This document shows positions 59,301 to 64,000 of a DNA stretch of 64,000 nt, in pieces (position 1 is the first letter of the stretch; each line of letters starts with the position of its first letter). Location: contig NC_090014.1 in assembly GCF_036417845.1 (NCBI RefSeq), positions 186,001 to 250,000 on the forward strand, in the 5' to 3' direction. The notes beneath the pieces are model-generated. The model had not been told where the DNA came from, made no database searches, and was given only the letters and a program-made list of their open reading frames with translations. Origin of the DNA: Apteryx mantelli. Lineage: Eukaryota > Chordata > Aves > Apterygiformes > Apterygidae. A program made the translations under genes and the position numbers.

Positions 59301-62300
59301 CTGCTCCACTACCTGGGTGAGGCGCCGGGGGGGTCCCTGGGGGGGTCCTAGGGGGTCCTTTGGGGTCCTTTGAGGTCCCTAGGGGGGTCCTGGGGGGATC
59401 TAGGGGCGTTCTGGGGGGTTCTTGGGGTCCTTTGGGGTCCCTAGGGGGGGCCGTGGGGGGGTCCTGGGGGGTCCTGGGGTCACTGGGGGGGTCCTGGGGG
59501 GTCCCAGGGGGTCCTTTGGGGTCCTTGGGGGGGTCCCTGGGGTCTCCTGGGGGTCTTGGGGGGTCCCTGGGGGGGTCTAGGGTAGTCCTGGGAGGTCCAT
59601 GGGGTCTCTTGGGGTCCTTGGGGGGGTCCCTGGGGGGTCCCCGGGGTCCTTTGGGGTCCCTAGGGGGATCCCTGGGGGGGTCCTGGGGTCACTGGGGGGG
59701 TCCTTGGGGGTCCCTGGGGGGGGTCTAGGGGCATCCTGGGGGGTCCCTGGGGTCCCTCGGGGGGTCCCTGGGGTCCTTGGGGTCCCTGGGTGGGTCCCTG
59801 GGGGGTCCTGGGGGTCCCTGGGGGGGTCTAGGGGCATCCTGGGAGGTCCATGGGGTCCCTAGGGGGGTCCCTAGGGGGTTCTGGGGGTCTCTGGGGGGTC
59901 TAGGGGAGTCCTGGGGGGTCCCTGGGGACCTTTGGGGTCTCTGGGGGGTCCTGGGGGTCCCTGGGGGGTCCCTGGGGGGGTCTAGGGGAGTCCTGGGGGG
60001 TCCTGGGGGTCCCTGGGGGGGTCCCTGGGGGGTCCTGAGGGAGTTTAGGGGGATCCTGGGGGGTCCCTGGGGTCTCCTGGGGGTCTTGGGGGGTCCCTGG
60101 GGGGGTCTAGGGGGCTTTCTGGGGTCCTTTGGGGTCCCTAGGTGGGTCCCTGGGGGGTCCTGGGGGTCCTTTGGGGTCTCTAGGTGGGTCCTGGGGGGTC
60201 CTGGAGTCCCTGGGGGGGTCTAGGGGCATCCTGGGGGGTTCCTGGGGTCCCTAGGGGGGTCCCTGGAGTCCTTTGGGGTCCCTGGGGGGGTCTAGGGGAG
60301 TCCTGGGAGGTCCCTGGGGTCTCTTGGGGTCCTTGGGGGGTCCCTGGGGGGGTCTAGAGAGATCCTGGGGGGGTCTAGGGGGGTTTCTGGGGTCCTTTGG
60401 GGTCCCTGGGGGTTCTTTGGGGGGGTCTCGGGGGGGTCCAGAAGGGCCCTGGAGGGTCCCTGGGGTCCCTAAGGGGGTCCTGGGGGGTCCCAGGAGGGTC
60501 CCAGGGGTCTTCAAGGGGTCCCTGGGGGGGTTCTGGGGGGTCTTGGGGGGTCCCTGGGGTTCTTTGGGGGGTCTCTGGGGGGGTCCAGAAGGGTCCTGGG
60601 GGGTCCCTGGGGTCCCTAGGGGGATCCTGGGGGGGTCTGGAGGGTCCCAGGGGTCTTCAAGGGGTCCCTGGGGGGGTCTAGGGGCGTCCTGGGGGGTCTT
60701 GGGGGGTCTCTGGGGTCTCCAGGGGGTCTTGGGGGGGTCCCTGGGGGGGTCCAGAAGGGTCCCGGGGGGTCGCTGGGGGTCTCCGGGGTCCCCCCCGGGT
60801 TTGGGGCTCCCCCCCGGGGGTCCCCGGCCCCCCCCGACCCCCCTCTCGCCCCCCCCCCAGGACACGTGATGGTGAACGGCCCCAGCACCCCGCTGCCCGT
60901 GCAGGCCAAGGCGGCGCCCGTGGAGCCCGCGGCCCCCCCCGTGCCCGTGGGTGAGCGTCACACGCGTGTGCTCGGCGTGTTCCCCCTCCCCCGTGCCCGT
61001 GGGTGAGCGTCACACGCGTGTGCTCGGCGTGTTCCCCCTCCCCGTGCCCGTGGGTGAGCGTCACACGCGTGTGCTCGGCGTGTTCCCCCTCCCCGGTGCC
61101 CGTGGGTGCGCGTCACACGCGTGTGCTCGGCGTGTTCCCCCTCCCCGTGGTGCCCGTGGGTGAGCGTCACACGCGTGTGCTCGGCGTGTTCCCCCTCCCC
61201 GTGCCCGTGGGTGAGCGTCACACGCGTGTGCTCGGCATGTTCCCCCTCCCCGTGGTGCCCGTGGGTGAGCGTCACACGCGTGTGCTCGGCGTGTTCCCCC
61301 TCCCCGTGGTGCCCGTGGGTGAGCGTCACACGCGTGTGCTCGGCGTGTTCCCCCTCCCCGTGCCCGTGGGTGAGCGTCACACGCGTGTGCTCGGCATGTT
61401 CCCCCTCCCCGTGCCCGTGGGTGAGCGTCACACGCGTGTGCTCGGCGTGTTCCCCCTCCCCCGTGCCCGTGGGTGAGCGTCACACGCGTGTGCTCGGCGT
61501 GTTCCCCCTCCCCCGTGCCCGTGGGTGAGCGTCACACGCGTGTGCTCGGCGTGTTCCCCCTCCCTGTGCCCGTGGGTGAGCGTCACACGCGTGTGCTCGG
61601 CGTGTTCCCCCTCCCCGTGCCCGTGGGTGAGCGTCACACGTGTGTGCTCGGCGTGTTCCCCCTCCCCGTGCCCGTGGGTGAGCGTCACACGCGTGTGCTT
61701 AGCGTGTTCCCCCCCCCGGTGCCCCCGTGCACGCGAGCCGTGCGATGCGCCCCCCATGCGTGCAAGGTGTGCGAGCCGTGCGAGGCGCGTGCAAAGCGTG
61801 CGTGGTGCCCCGCGTGCGCTGGGTGCGTGCAGCTCCCCACGCGTGTGCCACGCGTGCCCGGTGCCCCTGCGCTCGCATCGCTGTGTGCTGCACATGCGCT
61901 GCACATGCGCTGTGCCTGCGATGCACATGTGCTGCACATGGAATGCACATGCGATGCACATGCGATGCGTGTGCAATGCACATGCACTGCACGTGTGCTG
62001 CACATGCAATGCACATGCAATGCGTGTGCGATGCACATGTAGTGCACATGCACTGCACATGCAATGCACATGCGCTGTGTGTGCAATGCACATGCAATGC
62101 ACATGCGCTGTGTGTGCGATGCACGTCATGCACATGCAATGCACATGCGATGCGTGTGCGATGCACATGTAGTGCACATGCAATGCACATGCAATGCACA
62201 TGCGATGCGTGTGCGATGCACATGTGATGCACATGCAATGCACATGCAATGCACATGTGATGTGTGTGCGATGCACATGCAATGCACACGCGATGCACAC

Positions 62301-63087
62301 GCGATGCACATGCAATGCACATGCGCTGTGTGCGATGCACATGCAATGCACATGCGATGTGTGTGCGATTCACATGCAATGCACATGCAATGCACATGCA
62401 ACGCACATGCGATGTGTGTGCGATGCACATGCACATGTGATGCACATGCAATGCACATGCGATGCACATGCGCTGTGTGTGCGATGCACATGCAATGCAC
62501 ATGCGATGTGTGTGCGATGCACATGCAATGCACATGCAATGCACATGTGCTGTGTGCGATGCACATGCAATGCACATGCGATGTGTGTGCGATGCACATG
62601 CAATGCACATGCAATGCACATGCAACGCACATGCGATGCGTGTGCGATGCGTGTGCGATGCAGATGTGCTGCATATGCAATGCACATGCAACGCACATGC
62701 GATGTGTGTGCGATGCACATGCAATGCACATGCGATGCACATGCGATGCGTGTGCGATGCGTGTGCGATGCAGATGTGCTGCACATGCAATGCACACGCA
62801 ATGCGCGTGCGAGGCGCGTGCGTGTGCGAGCCGGGGGTGACCCGCGGGGGGGGCCGTGTGCGCAGGGCCGCCGCCGGCGGGGCTGCGGGCGGTGCTGGGC
62901 CGCGAGGGCCCGGCGGGCTTCGCGCGGGCGGTGCGGGCGCACCGCGGGCTGCTGCTCACCGACACGACGTTCCGCGACGCCCACCAGTCGCTGCTGGCGA
63001 CGCGCGTGCGCAGCCGCGACCTCAAGCGCGTCGCCCCCTTCGTGGCGCACGCCTTCAGCGGCCTCTTCAGCATCGAGAACTGGGGCG
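47232..63087 (+). CDS. PC: PC, pyruvate carboxylase, 5' half of coding region (continues past window)
   Basis: Mitochondrial biotin enzyme carboxylating pyruvate to oxaloacetate. Exons 47232-47364, 48015-48199, 49904-50069, 51635-51780, 52788-52905, 52985-53136, 53753-53871, 54700-54862, 56147-56329, 59172-59316, 60861-60950, 62866-63087; 607 codons of about 1180. A basic mitochondrial presequence ([19 protein letters not shown]) precedes [17 protein letters not shown]. Biotin carboxylase residues: ATP-grasp [11 protein letters not shown] (193-203), [19 protein letters not shown] (261-279), [14 protein letters not shown] (323-336). The carboxyltransferase start [10 protein letters not shown] (566-575) has the metal-binding Asp. 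The biotinyl domain is off the window. The ATG is the first codon after an AG acceptor, so 5' UTR exons are expected upstream. All junction phases agree. Confidence 0.97.
47380..48005. repeat. TGTCCCCATGTCCCTGTGTC minisatellite, PC intron
   Basis: Short 10-20 bp GTGTCCCCAT-type units filling the intron between exons 1 and 2. Confidence 0.9.
48015..48199 (+). CDS. PC: PC coding exon 2
   Basis: [20 protein letters not shown] to [12 protein letters not shown], 185 nt. Its last 39 nt recur twice in the next intron. Confidence 0.95.
48157..48565 (+). repeat. PC: About 145-bp tandem repeat containing the 3' end of PC exon 2 and its donor
   Basis: The last 39 exon bases (48161-48199) recur identically at 48307-48345 and 48451-48489. 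Each is preceded by CAG and followed by GTGCGCCCGGACGCC. Flanks differ in G-run length and small changes. Copies are 146 and 144 bp apart. Confidence 0.93.
48565..49890. repeat. 60-75 bp GGACGCCTGGGCCCC minisatellite, PC intron
   Basis: Units GGATGCTGGGGAGGGGGATG then GAGGACGCCGGGGCCCCGGG and GGTGGCACCCGGACGCCTGG, about 20 copies with higher-order similarity (49180-49370 and 49655-49860). Confidence 0.9.
49904..50069 (+). CDS. PC: PC coding exon 3
   Basis: [20 protein letters not shown] to [11 protein letters not shown]. 166 nt, ends in phase 1. Confidence 0.96.
50100..51570. repeat. GGGGGTTATGGGGTGGGAAT minisatellite, PC intron
   Basis: About 1.4 kb of G4-rich units (GGGGGGTTATGG) between exons 3 and 4, strongly G-rich on the coding strand. 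Confidence 0.93.
51635..51780 (+). CDS. PC: PC coding exon 4, ATP-grasp glycine loop
   Basis: [20 protein letters not shown] to [18 protein letters not shown]. 146 nt. Confidence 0.96.
51790..52610. repeat. About 60-bp C-rich minisatellite, PC intron
   Basis: Units GGGACCCCCCGACCCCCCCC then GATCCTGCCCCACGGGGCCC and CGGCGTCC between exons 4 and 5; about 14 copies. Confidence 0.92.
52788..52905 (+). CDS. PC: PC coding exon 5
   Basis: [20 protein letters not shown] to [10 protein letters not shown]; contains the EKF...HIEVQ ATP-binding segment. 118 nt. Confidence 0.96.
52985..53136 (+). CDS. PC: PC coding exon 6
   Basis: [20 protein letters not shown] to AVRLAQE, preceded by a 79-bp intron. 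152 nt. Confidence 0.96.
53140..53745. repeat. CCCAGGCGTCCGGGGGTG minisatellite, PC intron
   Basis: Around 22 copies of CCCAGGCGTCCGGGG (or GTCCAGG) at 20-40 bp spacing between exons 6 and 7. Confidence 0.93.
53753..53871 (+). CDS. PC: PC coding exon 7, catalytic Arg segment
   Basis: [20 protein letters not shown] to [17 protein letters not shown]. 119 nt, ends in phase 2. Confidence 0.96.
53880..54711 (+). repeat. PC: Minisatellite with copies of the PC exon 8 acceptor
   Basis: GCTGACGGCCGCGCAG plus GGTGGACCTGG recurs at about 54053-54082, 54170-54199, 54390-54419 and 54537-54566 before the true site (54682-54711). Copies are separated by TCCCGGACGCCTGGGCCCCT blocks. Confidence 0.92.
54700..54862 (+). 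CDS. PC: PC coding exon 8
   Basis: [20 protein letters not shown] to DTGRIE, 163 nt. Its acceptor and first bases recur four times in the preceding intron. Confidence 0.95.
54880..55790. repeat. About 42-bp CCCTATGGGCTCCATACGGC minisatellite, PC intron
   Basis: About 20 units with CCCGGCCCCAGCATCCCCCT and CTGCACACCCTATGGG variants between exons 8 and 9. Confidence 0.92.
55785..56177 (+). repeat. PC: 133-148 bp tandem repeat containing the 5' end of PC exon 9
   Basis: CGGCTCCGTCCCCGCAG plus the first 31 exon bases occurs at 55866-55896, 56014-56044 and, as the true exon start, 56147-56177. Between them lie TGTCCCCATGTCCCC runs. Confidence 0.93.
56147..56329 (+). CDS. PC: PC coding exon 9
   Basis: [20 protein letters not shown] to EFRIRGVK, 183 nt. 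Its acceptor and first 31 nt recur twice upstream. Confidence 0.95.
56335..58700. repeat. About 30-bp GGGCTCGTGCAATGCACAGG minisatellite, PC intron
   Basis: About 75 units over 2.3 kb, with higher-order blocks beginning near 57476, 57685 and 57984. Both strands are open in several frames, purely as a repeat effect. Confidence 0.93.
58697..58790 (+). pseudogene. PC: Diverged duplicate of the PC exon 10 acceptor and 5' end
   Basis: TCGTGCGACGCACGACTGAC then TCACGCC and AGCAACATTCCCTTCTTGCA, reading [11 protein letters not shown], mirrors the true exon start ([11 protein letters not shown] at 59172) with its upstream flank. The AG acceptor is missing (CCACGG). Confidence 0.8.
58780..59130. repeat. 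About 20-bp GGGAGCCTCGTGCAATGCCG minisatellite, PC intron
   Basis: About 17 units separating the two exon 10-like segments. It is related to the 30-bp array upstream through CTCGTGCAATGC. Confidence 0.92.
59172..59316 (+). CDS. PC: PC coding exon 10
   Basis: [20 protein letters not shown] to AQKLLHYL, 145 nt; end of the biotin carboxylase C-terminal domain. A diverged copy of its 5' end lies about 400 bp upstream. Confidence 0.95.
59320..60835. repeat. GGGGGGTCCCTGGGGTCC minisatellite, PC intron
   Basis: 1.5 kb of short units (GGTCCTGGGGGGTCCCTGGG, GGGGGGTCTAGGGG) between exons 10 and 11. Confidence 0.92.
60861..60950 (+). CDS. PC: PC coding exon 11, BC-CT linker
   Basis: [20 protein letters not shown] to PPVPV, 90 nt. 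Its last bases and donor seed a long minisatellite. Confidence 0.93.
60941..61720 (+). repeat. PC: 51-54 bp minisatellite containing the PC exon 11 donor
   Basis: About 15 copies of GTGCCCGTGGGTGAGCGTCA followed by CACGCGTGTGCTCGGCGTGT and TCCCCCTCCCC. The first copy is the real exon end and donor. Fourteen of them keep GGTGAGC; one reads GGTGCGC. Confidence 0.95.
61725..61890. other. GCG/GTGCGAG-rich transition in PC intron
   Basis: CGTGCGAGGCGCGTGCAAAG-type words link the two arrays; no clear unit and no exon seen. Confidence 0.5.
61890..62815. repeat. ATGCACATGCAATGCACATG microsatellite/minisatellite, PC intron
   Basis: About 900 bp of 10-bp units ATGCACATGC, GATGCACATG and GATGCGTGTG, mostly alternating purine-pyrimidine, just before exon 12. 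Confidence 0.95.
62866..63087 (+). CDS. PC: PC coding exon 12, start of carboxyltransferase domain
   Basis: [20 protein letters not shown] to [10 protein letters not shown], with [18 protein letters not shown]. 222 nt, donor GTGAGC. Later exons are off the window. Confidence 0.96.
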
Positions 63088-63089
63088 GT

Positions 63090-64000
63090 GAGCCGCCGCC
63101 GCCCTCGTGCCGCGCGGGGGGCGGGGCTTGCACGGCGGGGGGCGGGGCTTGCACGAGGAAGGGGGCGGGGCTTGCACCGGGACACAGAGGTTTGCACCGG
63201 GAGGGGGGTTGCACCAGGGGACGGGGGTTGCATGGGGGACAGTGGATGTGGGGTGTGCACGAGGGGGTGGGGCTTGCAATAGGTGGGCGGGGCTTTCACC
63301 AGGGGCGGGGCTTGCACGAGGCAGGGGGCGGGGCTTGCACCAGGGCACGGAGCTTTGCACCGGGAGGGGGAGGGGGAGTTGCACCAGGGGATGGGGGTTG
63401 CGTGGGGGACATGGTGGATGTGGGGTGTGCACAAGGGGGAGGGGCTTGCACGAGTTGGGCGGGGCTTGCACCATGGGCGGGGCTTGCACGAGGCAGGGGG
63501 CGGGGCTTTCACGAGGCAGGGGCGGGGCTTGCACCAGGGCAGTTAAGGGTCGCACCAAGGTGGAGGATTGCCCCGGGGTAGGGTGGACGTGGGGGTGTGC
63601 ACAAAGGGGGGCGGGGCTTGCACGAGGTGGGTGGGGCTTGCATGAGGTGTGGGGCGGGGCTTGCACGAGACAGGGGGCGGGGCTTTCACGAGGCAGGGGC
63701 GGGGCTTGCACCGGGGCAGTTAAGGGTCGCACCAAGGTGGAGGATTGCCCCGGGGTAGGGTGGACATGGGGTGCGCACAAAGGGGGGCGGGGCTTGCACG
63801 AGGTGGGTGGGGCTTGCAGGAGATGTGAGGGCAGGGATTGCACTAGAGGGGGCGGGGCTTGCACGAGACAGGGGGGCGGGGCTTGCATGAGACAGGTGGG
63901 CGGGGCTTGCACCAAGCAAACAAGGTTTGTGGGGGGGGGGTGAGTCGCACCGGGATGGGGGGGGGGGGTTGCACCAGGGGACGGTGGCTGCGGGGGCGTG
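63090..64000. repeat. GGGGCGGGGCTTGCACGAGG minisatellite, PC intron at right edge
   Basis: Over 20 copies of GGGCGGGGCTTGCAC (GC-box core) with larger similar blocks at about 63240-63420, 63465-63600 and 63655-63790. Confidence 0.93.

Noticed and set aside
61699-62840. Cys/His/Met-rich open frames resembling metallothionein-like proteins
   Set aside because: Translation of ATGCACATGC repeats in both directions.

Overview
The window looks like avian nuclear DNA from a very GC-rich microchromosome. It holds four vertebrate genes with short phase-consistent exons, very dense CpG, and introns built almost wholly of GC-rich minisatellites. No interspersed transposon copy is recognisable. The bird assignment is an inference from this composition and from how close the proteins are to vertebrate orthologues.

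Layout: MARK2 runs on the minus strand from 21.8 kb to the left edge (317-21813). Seventeen coding exons are present; the C-terminal KA1 exons lie outside the window. Head to head with it, ZFTA (C11orf95) runs on the plus strand (23392-29455, 4 exons, 346 aa), with a long repeat-filled 3' UTR ending near 31.6 kb. Tail to tail with ZFTA, RTN3 runs on the minus strand (32489-41991, 8 exons, 633 aa, long isoform). Head to head with RTN3, the pyruvate carboxylase gene PC runs on the plus strand from a CCAAT-rich promoter near 43.0-43.3 kb to the right edge. Twelve coding exons of PC (607 codons) are present: the biotin carboxylase half and the start of the carboxyltransferase domain.

The RTN3, ZFTA and PC exon models each keep one open frame, and the complete RTN3 and ZFTA models sum to multiples of three. 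MARK2 is clean except for the 253-nt exon at 2083-2335, which needs three reading frames to follow the conserved protein and probably contains base errors. The genes are not an operon; they cover cell polarity signalling (MARK2), nuclear zinc-finger function (ZFTA), ER shaping (RTN3) and anaplerosis (PC).

The most unusual feature is the minisatellites. In five PC introns and one ZFTA intron the repeated unit includes an exon edge with its splice site, so extra copies of authentic donors, acceptors and 8-39 bp of coding sequence lie in tandem in the intron. Other notable signals are seven perfect GCGCATGCGC (NRF1-type) palindromes upstream of RTN3, a ZNF143-type site and six CCAAT boxes between RTN3 and PC, a dense CCGGAA/TTCCGG tract between MARK2 and ZFTA, and the absence of SPINDOC between MARK2 and ZFTA.
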